Shown here piece after piece: positions 17,922 through 27,329 of a stretch of DNA of 64,000 nucleotides. Where the stretch lies: assembly GCF_011769525.1 (NCBI RefSeq), contig NZ_CP050440.1:8108001-8172000 (forward strand), given 5' to 3'. Positions within the stretch are counted from its first letter, which is position 1. Each line of letters opens with the position of its first letter. The notes under the pieces are model-generated. The model was not told the origin of the DNA. It saw nothing but the letters and a program-made list of their open reading frames with translations, and searched no databases. The stretch is from Tolypothrix sp. PCC 7910. Its GTDB lineage: Bacteria > Cyanobacteriota > Cyanobacteriia > Cyanobacteriales > Nostocaceae. The translations under genes and the position numbers were made by a program.

Positions 17922-18791
17922 ATGGCTATATCTCCTTCTTTTGAAGTTGACCGCGAAACTCCGGGCTGGAAAAAGTTTTTCAATAAGTTGCGTCAGATTC
18001 CCTGGACTTGGCGAATCACCTTCGGCTACCTCACAGTAATGTTATTTCTCCCGATCGCGGCGATGTTTCTGAAAGCGAGTACGGAACCACCTGCGAAATT
18101 TTGGGAGATAGCTACTAGTCCTCTAGCACTAGCTACTTATAACGTTACATTTGTTACCTCATTGTTGGCAGCTTTGCTCAATGGATTTTTTGGGACTCTG
18201 ATAGCATGGGTATTGGTGCGCTACGACTTTCCCTTAAAACGGATCATTGATGCTACCGTAGATTTACCATTTGCCCTACCAACTTCGGTAGCAGGTTTAA
18301 CATTAGCGACAGTATATAGTGATAATGGCTGGATTGGTTCACTGTTAGCACCATTGGGGTTGAAGGTATCATTCACCCGTACAGGGGTAGCAGTAGCAAT
18401 GATTTTTATCTCGCTACCATTTGTCGTGCGGACAGTGCAGCCTGTACTTCAGGAAATGGAACATGAAATTGAAGAAGCCGCTTGGTCATTAGGTGCTTCT
18501 CAATGGCAGACTTTTTGGAAAGTAATTTTACCGCCTTTATTTCCCACAATTCTGACTGGCATTGCTTTGGGTTTCTCCCGTGCAGTTGGGGAATATGGCT
18601 CTACTGTAATTATTTCTTCTAATACACCGTACCAAGATTTAATTGCACCAGTACTGATTTTTCAACGCTTAGAGCAGTATGACTATTCTGGCGCAACTGT
18701 CATCGGTATGGTTTTACTGATAATTTCCTTGGTGCTGCTTTTAGCAATTAATATCTTACAAGCCTGGTCAAGAAGATATGACAGTAAATGA
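17922..18791 (+). CDS. cysT: Sulfate ABC transporter permease CysT
   Basis: The 289-aa inner-membrane protein has six predicted helices and the binding-protein-dependent transport signature [21 protein letters not shown], the loop that contacts the ATPase. [24 protein letters not shown] is typical of CysT (CysU). The ATG at 17922 is preferred over a TTG six bases upstream; no strong ribosome binding site is visible. Its last 14 bases overlap the start of cysW, so the two are translationally coupled. It forms the heterodimeric channel with CysW. Confidence 0.95.
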   Translation: MAISPSFEVDRETPGWKKFFNKLRQIPWTWRITFGYLTVMLFLPIAAMFLKASTEPPAKFWEIATSPLALATYNVTFVTSLLAALLNGFFGTLIAWVLVRYDFPLKRIIDATVDLPFALPTSVAGLTLATVYSDNGWIGSLLAPLGLKVSFTRTGVAVAMIFISLPFVVRTVQPVLQEMEHEIEEAAWSLGASQWQTFWKVILPPLFPTILTGIALGFSRAVGEYGSTVIISSNTPYQDLIAPVLIFQRLEQYDYSGATVIGMVLLIISLVLLLAINILQAWSRRYDSK

Positions 18792-19653
18792 GCCAAGTTT
18801 TCACTCTACGCCTTCTGGAAAAGCTACAGTCAAGCCTAAACAAACTAAGAGTTGGGTACCAGCGCTTTTAATTGGGATTGCGATCGCCTATTTAGCGCTG
18901 GTGCAATATATCCCAGCACTTAATGTTTTTATTCAAGCTTTTAGCAAAGGTATAGGCCCGTTCTTTGCCAACTTATCTAAACCCGCCTTTCTCCATGCAG
19001 CTTGGCTGACCCTGTTATTAGCGCTGATATCTGTGCCGCTAAATACAGTATTTGGGCTTTGTGCAGCTTGGGCGATCGCGCGTCATAATTTCCCTGGGAA
19101 GGCCGTAGTTTTGAGTATTATCGACTTACCCTTTTCAATCTCGCCAGTAGTAGCAGGATTAATGATTGTGCTGCTTTATGGGCGCAATGGCTGGTTTGGC
19201 CCTTGGCTACAAGCACATGATATCCAAATTATCTTTGCTTTTCCAGGGATGGTATTAGCTACATCATTTGTAAGTATGCCCTTTGTCGCCAGGGAGGTAA
19301 TTCCCGTTTTAGAAGAATTTGGCAGCGATCAAGAAGAAGCCGCTAGAACATTAGGTGCAAATGATTGGCAGACATTTTGGCGTGTTACCTTACCTAGTAT
19401 TCGTTGGGGTTTACTTTACGGCTTAATCCTTACTAATGCCAGAGCAATGGGCGAATTTGGTGCAGTTTCGGTTGTATCTGGCAATATCGCTGATAAAACC
19501 CAGAGTTTACCGCTGTTTGTAGAAGATGCCTACAAACAGTATGAAACTGAAGCGGCATTCTCTGCTGCTGTACTTTTGGCACTGCTAGCAGTTGTTACCC
19601 TGGTATTGAAAGAAATTCTAGAACGCAAGACCCGCATTAAAGATGTGGAATGA
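18778..19653 (+). CDS. cysW: Sulfate ABC transporter permease CysW
   Basis: The 291-aa partner of CysT has six predicted helices, [25 protein letters not shown] and the coupling-helix signature [46 protein letters not shown] near the end is typical of CysW. It overlaps cysT by 14 bp. A cysA ATPase gene normally follows in cyanobacterial sulfate operons but is absent here; a NIL-domain gene follows instead, so the ATPase must be encoded elsewhere. Confidence 0.95.
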   Translation: MTVNEPSFHSTPSGKATVKPKQTKSWVPALLIGIAIAYLALVQYIPALNVFIQAFSKGIGPFFANLSKPAFLHAAWLTLLLALISVPLNTVFGLCAAWAIARHNFPGKAVVLSIIDLPFSISPVVAGLMIVLLYGRNGWFGPWLQAHDIQIIFAFPGMVLATSFVSMPFVAREVIPVLEEFGSDQEEAARTLGANDWQTFWRVTLPSIRWGLLYGLILTNARAMGEFGAVSVVSGNIADKTQSLPLFVEDAYKQYETEAAFSAAVLLALLAVVTLVLKEILERKTRIKDVE

Positions 19654-19735
19654 ATTGGTTGGGGATTAGAGGTAATGGGGACTGGGGAGGGAACAGGGGA
19701 GAAATTCTTAATTCCAAATACCAATTACCCATTAC

Positions 19736-19768
19736 CAAATGACAAATGACAAATGACAAATGACAAAT
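19736..19768. repeat. Tandem ATGACAA repeats spanning a start codon
   Basis: Four to five copies of the 7-bp unit ATGACAA lie directly before and over the start of the NIL-domain gene. Every unit offers an ATG, in shifting frames; only the last, at 19760, opens the gene. Confidence 0.8.
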
Positions 19769-20023
19769 AAAAATTCACTTACCAAACGTATTAGACTGAG
19801 AATTCCTAAGGACTATCACCAAGAACCTGTGATTTCTCGCCTTGTTTCTGAATATGGTGTAACTGTGAATATTACTGCGGCAATTTTGGGAGCTAATGCT
19901 GTTGGGGATGGTTGGTTTGACCTAGAACTACAAGGAACAGATACACAAATTCAAAGTGCCCTGTCTTATCTTGATGAATTGTCTTTACAAGTCTGGGATG
20001 ATACAAACCAAGGTAATTGGTAA
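19760..20023 (+). CDS. NIL-domain protein
   Basis: The 87-aa protein is a single NIL domain, a ferredoxin-like small-molecule-binding fold otherwise found at the C-terminus of methionine ABC ATPases and in some ferredoxins. The pattern KRIRLRIPKDYHQEPVISRLV, VTVNITAAILG and GWFDLELQGTDTQIQSALSYL is characteristic. Its position after cysT-cysW suggests a role in sensing or gating sulfate or S-compound transport; this is inferred from context only. The start lies in a tandem heptamer (see repeat), so ribosome recognition may be unusual. Confidence 0.85.
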   Translation: MTNKNSLTKRIRLRIPKDYHQEPVISRLVSEYGVTVNITAAILGANAVGDGWFDLELQGTDTQIQSALSYLDELSLQVWDDTNQGNW

Positions 20024-20095
20024 GGTCTTCCATAAACAGCACTGTTCGTGCAAGTTTTAGCAGTTACAGCAATTTTACGTAAATGAAGTACACAA

Positions 20096-20126
20096 GTAAG
20101 GGCACAATATATTATTGTGCCCTTAC
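20096..20126. terminator. Strong hairpin after the sulfate genes
   Basis: GTAAGGGCACAAT and ATTGTGCCCTTAC form a perfect 13-bp stem with a 5-nt loop, 70 bp after the NIL gene stop. It lacks a long T tract. It likely ends or protects the 3' end of the sulfate transcript, or is a dispersed repeat. Confidence 0.5.
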
Positions 20127-20385
20127 GATTATCTATAAATTGCCTGAGTAAAGACGCGTAAATCGCGTCTCTCCAACTCTTGACCTTTGACTCAACCAAA
20201 TTTTCTCTTGCTAAATCAATTTAATATTGCCAGTAGTAACTTCATTAAGAGGTATTAATTTAAATTAAATATGCATAATTAGTAAAAGGTAGCAACCTCC
20301 AGCGATGGTAAAGCGTCTCATCTTTAGTTGTGGATGCGATAACTCCAAAGCGTCAAAAAGATACTAATGTGATTAAACCATAGGC

Positions 20386-21534
20386 ATGAAATTTAAAGTT
20401 TTACTTGGCTCTTTACTTTCCCCGATTAAAGGACGACATTGGTGGGTAACTTTGCTGTTGTGGGTAGCTTTGGTTGCACCAGCACAAGCATCTGTAATTC
20501 TACGCGTCGCCATTGAAAGAGATGTTAATCAGGTAAAAGTTGGCAGTTCCACACCAGCAACCGTCAAAGATAGTACTGGTAGGACTTTAGGGGAATTACC
20601 AGCAATGAATTCATTCTATGCCCAAGCTGTTCCTGGGGGAGTAGCTTTGGATAAATGGCAAGCTGGTTTATTTTGGATTGAGCCGACAGGTAAAGGATAC
20701 GTTTATATTGGCGATCGCTGGTATCGTGGTAGAACTTTAGTTGTTGCTACAGAAAAAGGCTTAAGTGCGGTCAACTGGGTAGATATGGAAGAATATCTCT
20801 ACAGTGTGATTGGTGGTGAAATGGATGCCCAATGGCCCCAAGAAGCACTCAAAGCCCAAGCGATCGCAGCTCGTACCTATGCTCTCTACGAACGTGAAAG
20901 ACAACGTAATCGCAATCCCATCTACGATCTAGGTGATACTCCTGATCGCTGGCAAATTTACAAAGGTGTTAGTAGCGAAACTCCTACTACTTATGCTGCA
21001 GTTGATGGTACAGCTGGACAGGTACTAACCTACCAAAACCAAATTATTCTGTCCGTATTCCATGCTTGTTCTGGCGGACATACCGAGAATGTTGAAGATG
21101 TTTGGGGTAGCAAGGAACCTTACCTGCGTGCTGTTCAAGACTACGATCAAAATATCAGCGAATGTAACTGGGTGAAAACCTTCTCACCAACTGAAATTAG
21201 TTCCCGGATTTCTGGTGTTGGCAATGTCAAAGATGTAATTACTGAGGCCTTTTCACCATTTCAAAGTGTCAAAGTCCTCAAAATTATTGGCGATAAAGGT
21301 ACAAAAGTTCTACAGGGTGAAGATGTACGTACTGCACTCAGGCTGAAAAGTACCCGTTTTCGTGTAACAAGAGGTGCAGACGGTAGTTTTATTCTCCAAG
21401 GTTTAGGCTATGGTCATGCTTTAGGGATGAGCCAGTGGGGAGCTTACAATTTAGCTCGACGTGGAGCAAACCACCTACAAATTTTAGGACATTATTACCA
21501 AGGTGTGGCCTTAACACCGATTCAAGCGAAGTAG
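20386..21534 (+). CDS. SpoIID/LytB-domain secreted cell-wall protein
   Basis: The 382-aa precursor has a basic start, a hydrophobic helix (WVTLLLWVALVAPAQA) and a probable cut after AQA. The mature protein has the SpoIID/LytB domain with MEEYLYSVIGGEM, WPQEALKAQAIAARTYALY, a central VFHACSGGHTENVEDVWG and the C-terminal GYGHALGMSQWGAY motif. SpoIID is a lytic transglycosylase that cuts glycan strands; LytB-type proteins enhance amidases. In cyanobacteria such proteins are proposed to act on septal peptidoglycan. It is preceded by about 350 bp of noncoding DNA and followed by a hairpin, so it appears monocistronic. Confidence 0.88.
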   Translation: MKFKVLLGSLLSPIKGRHWWVTLLLWVALVAPAQASVILRVAIERDVNQVKVGSSTPATVKDSTGRTLGELPAMNSFYAQAVPGGVALDKWQAGLFWIEPTGKGYVYIGDRWYRGRTLVVATEKGLSAVNWVDMEEYLYSVIGGEMDAQWPQEALKAQAIAARTYALYERERQRNRNPIYDLGDTPDRWQIYKGVSSETPTTYAAVDGTAGQVLTYQNQIILSVFHACSGGHTENVEDVWGSKEPYLRAVQDYDQNISECNWVKTFSPTEISSRISGVGNVKDVITEAFSPFQSVKVLKIIGDKGTKVLQGEDVRTALRLKSTRFRVTRGADGSFILQGLGYGHALGMSQWGAYNLARRGANHLQILGHYYQGVALTPIQAK

Positions 21535-21579
21535 TTCTCTTCAAGCCAATATCTTTATATTACTCGTTGTTCAATTAGT

Positions 21580-21606
21580 AGGGGTGCAAAACTTTGTACC
21601 CCTTTG
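21580..21606 (+). terminator. Terminator of the SpoIID-like gene
   Basis: AGGGGTGCAAA pairs with TTTGTACCCCT with one mismatch and a 2-3 nt loop, about 45 bp after the stop and followed by TTG and T-rich DNA. Confidence 0.55.
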
Positions 21607-21733
21607 TACATTTTAAAAATTACACCAATTTACAGTAGTTTTCACCTATGTACTCCACATCTGTTTGGTATTACTAATAACAAATTTTTTATGCCTTTTG
21701 CCAGATGTTTCAAACATAGTAATACATAATTAG

Positions 21734-21767
21734 AAAAAAGCTTCTAGTAGGTCTGGTACTAGAAGCT
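21734..21767 (-). terminator. Terminator facing left with no obvious gene
   Basis: AGCTTCTAGTA and TACTAGAAGCT form an 11-bp stem with a 7-nt loop. The A-run at 21734-21739 becomes a U tract for a minus-strand transcript. No minus-strand gene lies between this point and the + strand gene at 22007, so a small RNA from about 21770-22000 is possible. A related CTTCTACTAGAAGC sequence occurs near 21822. Confidence 0.45.
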
Positions 21768-22006
21768 CGTCAAACTATTGCTTGGTAATTGCAGTATATG
21801 CATTTATGATTAACTGTCTCTTCTACTAGAAGCATTAGGCTCAACGTTTAACGACTGCTTCTAAAGAAATGGAATTGCCAAAAAAGAGTTTGACTTCTCC
21901 TTTACGGTATTAATCTACTTTCAACTTAGGGTAGAAGCACAATATTTAATTCCTATCTACTATTAAGAGCGTAGCAACAAACTGCAGTCTATCTGCTTTT
22001 TAACTT

Positions 22007-22225
22007 ATGGACTTTAAGTACAGGTGGAAAAATGGTAGCCCGCCAAGTCGAGATCAAGCAGCGAAGAGCGAGCATTTGTTAGATGAAAGCCAGTTTGAGA
22101 ACGAACAAGACCGTTCATTAGCTGAAGACATGGCAAGGAAACATTTGAACGTACCTTTATCCACTGCCGATCAAGACCTATCTATATTGCCACAAGCTGC
22201 TCCACCAGAACAGAGGCAGAAGTAA
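22007..22225 (+). CDS. Small conserved hydrophilic protein, unknown function
   Basis: A 72-aa acidic, Gln/Glu/Ser-rich protein without membrane segments or cysteines. It contains ENEQDRSLAEDMARKHL followed by a Pro/Gln-rich tail, and appears largely disordered. It follows about 230 bp of noncoding DNA and is followed by a convergent HAD gene. The family is not recognised; the clean start and codon use resemble those of neighbouring genes, so it is probably real. Confidence 0.55.
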   Translation: MDFKYRWKNGSPPSRDQAAKSEHLLDESQFENEQDRSLAEDMARKHLNVPLSTADQDLSILPQAAPPEQRQK

Positions 22226-22349
22226 TATTCATTGGCGAGCAAAATTAATTTCCTTTAGCAAGCTTATCCGGTAATTAATTTTTAAAGCAACTCGCCTTTG
22301 TTTGTTATTTGTTGAAGCGGTGGAATGCTCACTATCCTTAGAAGAATCA

Positions 22350-23156
22350 CTAACTCCTAGGCTCTACCTCCTTATACCAATTTGAGAAGCTATTGCCAAA
22401 CCGAGAAAGAGATATTAGCTGAATGCGTTGGTCATTTTGGGCTGCTTCTTTTTCTGATTGGGTATTATAACCCCAGTCTGCCAAGAAAAGTTTGACATCT
22501 ACAAGGTCTGATTGCTGTTGAACTAATTGCAATGTTTTGAGCCTATCTTCTACAAACCAAAGGCTTACTGGCTTTTGGTTGGCTGTCTGAATTAATTCGC
22601 GGAGAATTTCGTATTTAGGACGTTTTTCTTCTTTACCAAAAATTTCTTGGGAAGATAAATCTACTCCTTCTTGTTGCAGTAATTGCTGCACAAAACGTCC
22701 TTCTTTGGTAGTGACAATATATAAGGTGACAGCACTAGCAATAGTTGCTTTGATTTTGTCGATTACGCCAGGATAAAATCTATGCAGACTTAACCAGCCA
22801 TTCAAATCAGTCTCAATCCATTCATCGCGGATATTATCTAGTGCAGCAGCAATTTCTCTGGCTTGAAGCTTGTGGTCTAACAATATTTTTGGGGCAATAG
22901 TTACCCATCCTTGCAGAATATTGTCATCTGCAATTCCTTCTACTAATGCTTTGATTAAAACAGGCATTTCCCAGCCTGTTTCAATTACAGGTCTTAGCCG
23001 ATAAAATCTCGAAGCTAAATCATCGGCTGGTGTATTGCTAGCAGGCGACCAGATTTGACAATAGGTGCGCCATGCTACCTCAAAATATTCAATTAGTCCA
23101 TCGCAAATCACTCCATCAAAGTCTAAGGCTAAAATTGTGGGACTACTTGCGGTCAT
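22350..23156 (-). CDS. HAD-superfamily hydrolase
   Basis: The 268-aa cytoplasmic protein starts with HAD motif I, LALDFDGVICDG, with the nucleophile Asp and general acid Asp two residues later. Motif II corresponds to YIVTTKEGRF (Thr), and the motif III/IV region includes KEEKRPKYEIL and LWFVEDRLKTLQ. The fold suggests a phosphatase or phosphoglycolate-phosphatase-like enzyme, but the substrate cannot be named. The large helical insert (about 25-140) between motifs I and II is the cap. A small gene lies 66 bp upstream on the same strand and may be co-transcribed. Confidence 0.82.
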   Translation of the reverse strand: MTASSPTILALDFDGVICDGLIEYFEVAWRTYCQIWSPASNTPADDLASRFYRLRPVIETGWEMPVLIKALVEGIADDNILQGWVTIAPKILLDHKLQAREIAAALDNIRDEWIETDLNGWLSLHRFYPGVIDKIKATIASAVTLYIVTTKEGRFVQQLLQQEGVDLSSQEIFGKEEKRPKYEILRELIQTANQKPVSLWFVEDRLKTLQLVQQQSDLVDVKLFLADWGYNTQSEKEAAQNDQRIQLISLSRFGNSFSNWYKEVEPRS

Positions 23157-23222
23157 GGTTTTGAGGATGAAAACTGCTTTGGTAAGCTTATCCGATCCTG
23201 CAACGATTTTTCTGTATCAATA

Positions 23223-23408
23223 CTAGTTGTCATTTTTTTCTGACCAGTCCACAGGTTCTTCTTGCCTCACTTCCTTTGATTGCAGAATGTCTAGCGCATC
23301 TTGATCTGCCATTTCAATAATTGCTGCCACATATTGCCGTACCTGTTCAGCAACATCGGGTTTCCATTGACGCAATTTTGTATCTAGAGTTTCCGCTAAA
23401 GCTTCCAT
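23223..23408 (-). CDS. Small conserved protein, unknown function
   Basis: A 61-aa acidic helical protein starting MEALAETLDTKLRQWKPD and continuing QVRQYVAAIIEMADQDALDIL. The pattern resembles small cyanobacterial proteins, some of which partner with toxin-like proteins, but no family was identified. It ends 66 bp before the HAD hydrolase gene on the same strand, suggesting one transcript. No membrane segment. Confidence 0.55.
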   Translation of the reverse strand: MEALAETLDTKLRQWKPDVAEQVRQYVAAIIEMADQDALDILQSKEVRQEEPVDWSEKNDN

Positions 23409-23779
23409 AGATACCTCTACGATGAATGAGTGTGGTGCCTAGTACCATGTTAGAGTATCTAAGCCAGAGGTTGCTGAAAGGTTAACTTTTTAGTTAGCAA
23501 ATTGGGTAATTCAAATAGTCAAGTTACAGAATATACAAGTATTAGAGTAAATTTTGAGTTGTTCGGATGGGCAGTATTCAATATATTCGCTGCAATTAAG
23601 CTAATTTGTTAAAGTATACACTCCTCGCATATTTCAATGTGCTATCTACTGTAGTTAAAAATTACGAGATAAAGGGTTAAAATTTTTCTCTGAGTGGGAT
23701 AAGGAAAATAATATTTGAAAGGTGATAGTGGCAAAATTTTAGCCGTTAATAATTGTGTGTTTTCCAACAATTAATCTTG

Positions 23780-24612
23780 CTTATTTACTGTATTCATGGC
23801 CGAAAAATTAAAATCACTAGTTTGGTTGTAGCTTTGGCTATGCGTCAGGCAATTTTGCCAAAGCAGTACTCCTCAGAATACAAACTCCATTGTGAATGGG
23901 GAACTTACGGCGTTCCAGAAAACTTATTCACTGACGGTGGAAAGGATTTTCGCTCGGAGCATTTAAAACAAATTGGATTTCAACTGGGGTTTGAATGTCA
24001 TTTGCGCGATCGCCCCAGTGAAGGTGGCATTGAAGAACGCAGTTTCGGTACTATCAACACAGATTTTTTATCTGGGTTTTATGGCTATTTAGGTTCCAAT
24101 ATTCAGCAACGTCCAGAGAATGCCGAAGAAGAAGCTTGTATTACGCTGCGAGACTTACAACTACGAATTGTTCGCTACATCGTTGATAACTACAATCAGC
24201 GACTTGATGCTCGTAGCGGACAAACGCGGTTTCAACGTTGGGAAGCGGGTTTACCTGCACTACCAAGTTTAATTGACGAGCGGCAATTAGATATTTGTTT
24301 GATGAAAAAGACGCGCCGCAGTATTTACAAAGGTGGGTATGTAAGTTTTGAAAACATTATCTACGGGGGGGCGTACTTAGCAGCTTATGTGGGTGAGAGT
24401 GTAATACTGCGATTTGACCCTAGAGATATATCAACTGTTTTTGTATATCGTCAAGATTCGGGTAAAGAAGTGCTGTTGTCTCAGGCACATGCAATTGACT
24501 TAGAAACCGAACAGATTTCCTTGGAAGAAGCGAAAGCAGCAAGTCGAAAAATTCGTGATGCTGGTAAGCAAATAAGTAATAAATCTATTTTGGCAGAGGT
24601 GCGGGATAGAGA
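23780..24612 (+). pseudogene. TnsB-like (Tn7/Mu-type) transposase remnant, truncated at both ends
   Basis: The open frame (23753-24700) encodes the C-terminal part of a retroviral-integrase-fold transposase. From VVALAM (23825) onward it is collinear with TnsB of cyanobacterial type V-K CRISPR-associated transposons as recalled: EYKLHCEWGTYG, FTDGGKDFRS, CHLRDRPSEGG, RYIVDNYNQ, RFQRWEAGLP, DICLMK and LRFDPRDIS. The second catalytic Asp (TDGGKDF) and the Glu region (PSEGGIEERSF) remain, but the first Asp and all DNA-binding domains are missing. The frame runs into an IS4-family element after RDRD at 24612, and the tail after that is IS-derived. No TnsC, TniQ or Cas12k gene is in the window. 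Confidence 0.8.
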
Positions 24613-26068
24613 CCATTGGTGTCAACTTAAGCTTAAAGGAAGCATAAGATGTAATCTAAGAACATCAATATTGATGTTCTTAGTGATACATCATGAGTAG
24701 AAAACGCCCAGCGCGAACAGGAAACCCAGATCTGCGGCAGCAAAAGCATGTACCAGCACCGCCGATTGCGGAAATCGAGCAAGAAATATTTTCATTACTA
24801 TCTCCTAGGAACTTTAAACCACTAAAGTTGCATAAAACCGAAGACAAGAAAAAATTTCGAGACAGAATCTTGACTTGACCAGTGATGATGGCGAGCGTTG
24901 TAAGTTTAGTGTATCGTCAGATTCCTGGCTTAAGAGAAGTGCAAAGGGTATTGCCACAAGAAGGATTGTTATGGGTGGAGCGAATCGAAGTAAGTGCCCA
25001 AGCAGTTTCCAAAAGATTGCAAGCACTACCAATTGAATTATTTGCACAAATTTTTGAGCAAGTAATGCAAACAACCATTACCAAACCAAAACATCAAGCA
25101 ATTCCAGAGAATTGGCAGTTAGTATGTGGTAGATTCACAGCCATTTGGATCGCTGACGGTTCGACCCTGGAAGCATTGAGAAGGAAGCTAAAAGCACTAC
25201 AAGAACAAGAAAAAACACTGACTGGAAAAATCATGATGGTGGTAGAAGCGTTTACCCATCGCCCAGTCACAACCTGGCATACAACAAACAGCAAAGCCAA
25301 TGATAAAACTTGGTGCGATCAATTACTTGAACGCCTACCAATTGGTGGATTGCTGATTTTTGATTTAGGATTTTTCAAGTTTCCTTGGTTTGATGCGTTC
25401 ACAGAAGCTGATAAGTTTTTTTTGACAAGACTGCGAGAAAAAACTTCTTACAAAGTGATTCGTTGTTTGACCCATGCCCCATTCTATCGTGATGAAATTA
25501 TATCTATGGGGGAATATCGCTCTCATCCTGAAGAGCGCCAGGTAGGTTTAGTTTCTGTTTTATGGGGTTCAACTTGGTATTACTATCTGACAAACGTACT
25601 TGATCCTCAAATCTTATCTGCCCAACAGGTATGTGAATTATATCGTCGTTGGCGTGTTGAAGATGCTTTTCTGCTCACAAAACGGCTTTTGGGTCTGGCT
25701 TATATCTGGGTGGGTGATACAAACGGCGTACAAATCCAAATTTTTGCCACTTGGATTTTTTATGCTGTTCTCAATCAATTATGCATCGATGTAGCGTTCG
25801 CGTTGGCAAAGCCTCTGGCAGAGAAGCGTGTGCGAAGCACTCTCGCTCTTCAGCAGCCTTTAGACCGAATTTCTACAGAGATGGTTTTCCTTAGTTTATA
25901 CCATTTCTCCCAAGCTGTTCTCCGTGGTGATGCCAATGAAGTTGTGACCTATCTTGTCGAACATCAAAAGCTGTTTGGATTTGTCAAAACAAGGCGTAAG
26001 CGCCATCGTGAGATTGACGCTTACACCCAACAACTTTGGGCAAAATCTTCTTAAGTTGACACCAATGG
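24613..26068 (+). mobile_element. IS4-family insertion sequence, copy A (inside tnsB remnant)
   Basis: The element is 1456 bp with perfect 19-bp inverted repeats CCATTGGTGTCAACTTAAG / CTTAAGTTGACACCAATGG. Inside the left end is a 26-bp perfect palindrome (24657-24682) just before the transposase start. The left end abuts tnsB coding sequence, whereas the right end continues into GGGCACTGCCTTGCCC and a MITE-like arm. It is nearly identical to copies C (46044-47499) and D (56516-57971) and more diverged from copy B. Confidence 0.92.
24693..26054 (+). pseudogene. IS4-family transposase, copy A, split by an in-frame TGA
   Basis: The frame runs from MSRKRPARTGNPDL to ILT, stops at a TGA (24876-24878), and continues in the same frame from 24882 (MMASVVSLVYRQIPGL) to 26054. 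IS4 catalytic parts are present: Asp in WIADGSTLEAL and Asp in LLIFDLGFFKF. The YREK motif, however, reads YRRWRVEDAFLLTK, one Arg shorter than in copy B, which breaks the Y-x2-R-x3-E spacing. A 17-residue segment FALAKPLAEKRVRSTLA is encoded by a dispersed palindromic repeat. Stop-codon read-through or re-initiation at 24882 is possible, but the protein is likely inactive. Confidence 0.88.
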
Positions 26069-26176
26069 GCACTGCCTTGCCCCTACAGTATGTCGCATTC
26101 TTTTTTGAAATTGCTATAAGTAGCTTGGTATTAAAAATTATGAAAATCTGCCATGCCCTATGCCCTATGCCCATTT

Positions 26177-27298
26177 TCAATTTATAGGTAAGGCAATATG
26201 TACCGTTGTTTCCTGTTGATAAATACTGGAAATTGAGAATTGTCCACCAAAAATTTCGACGATTTTTTTCACTAGTTTTAAGCCCATGCCTATGCCTTGT
26301 TGTTCATAGGTTTTGCGTTCAAATTGCATGAAAGCACCGATTTTGGAAATTTGTTCTGCTGTCATCCCTCTGCCTAAATCATGGATATAGAGATTCAGCA
26401 TTTCTTTGTTTACCTGAGTGCTAATTTTGATGGCTGTGCCAGTTTGGGAGAATTTGAGGGCATTATCGATTAATTCATGGAGGATAATTTCTAGATATTG
26501 CTCTGAGATGGATACTTCAGCTTCCTCAATTGCAAATATTAAATCTTCGCTACGATGAAAAATTTGGGCATGAGATTGCAAAGCTGTTGCGATCGCATTT
26601 TGGGAAAAGTAGCTTGATTGCGGTTTGAGGTTTTGCGGCTGCTGTGCTAATAACTCTAGTTCTAAATAAATCAGGAATTGTTTGGTTAATTTTTCTAAGT
26701 TACGGGCGGATTGATCTGCTAAGCTTAAAAATTCGCGGATTTCGGCAAGATTCATGTTCTCAAAATCATCCATCAGTAACCCGATGATGCCAACAATGCC
26801 ATTGAGTGGTGTATTCAGTTCGTGGGGTAAAGCCGTGACTAAGTTACCGCGTAGTTCATCAAGAGTTCTTTCTAAAACTTTGATGGTATTGGCTTGGGCA
26901 TAAGATAAACTTTGGATTTTGTCGTATTGTTGCTTAATTCTCAGCATTGCATGAACGCGGGCGCGCAGTTCCACCGCGTTGACAGGTTTGCTAATAAAGT
27001 CTTCAGCACCAGCTTGTAAGCAACGCGCTAGGTCTTCTTTGCCTGTGAGAGCTGTCACCATAATAATGGGGACTGGTTGCCATTGCGGCATGGCTTTAAT
27101 TTGTTTACAGACTTCTATACCATCTGTTCCCGGCATCATGACATCGAGCAAAATTAGATCTGGCTGGAATAGGTTGAGAGATGCGATCGCTTCTTTCCCA
27201 CTAGCCGCATAATGCAGTATGTAATCTTTTTGACTTAAAAATGCTTCAATCACATCAAAGTTATCGGGTTCATCGTCAATGACTAAAATCGATGCCAT
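26177..27298 (-). CDS. Receiver-histidine kinase hybrid
   Basis: The 373-aa cytoplasmic protein has an N-terminal receiver domain (D8-D9, phosphoacceptor D52 in LILLDVMMPG, K104 in FISKPV), a coiled linker, a HisKA domain with H159 in LPHELNTPLNGIVG, and a HATPase domain (HELIDNALKFS, HDLGRGMT, GIGMGLKLVKKIV). It probably takes phosphate from the upstream giant kinase and feeds a downstream partner. It lies 31 bp after that kinase gene on the same strand, clearly in one operon, which is now interrupted far upstream by an IS element. Confidence 0.92.
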   Translation of the reverse strand: MASILVIDDEPDNFDVIEAFLSQKDYILHYAASGKEAIASLNLFQPDLILLDVMMPGTDGIEVCKQIKAMPQWQPVPIIMVTALTGKEDLARCLQAGAEDFISKPVNAVELRARVHAMLRIKQQYDKIQSLSYAQANTIKVLERTLDELRGNLVTALPHELNTPLNGIVGIIGLLMDDFENMNLAEIREFLSLADQSARNLEKLTKQFLIYLELELLAQQPQNLKPQSSYFSQNAIATALQSHAQIFHRSEDLIFAIEEAEVSISEQYLEIILHELIDNALKFSQTGTAIKISTQVNKEMLNLYIHDLGRGMTAEQISKIGAFMQFERKTYEQQGIGMGLKLVKKIVEIFGGQFSISSIYQQETTVHIALPIN

Positions 27299-27329
27299 AA
27301 AGGGAACAGGGTAAAAATTATGTAATTAT

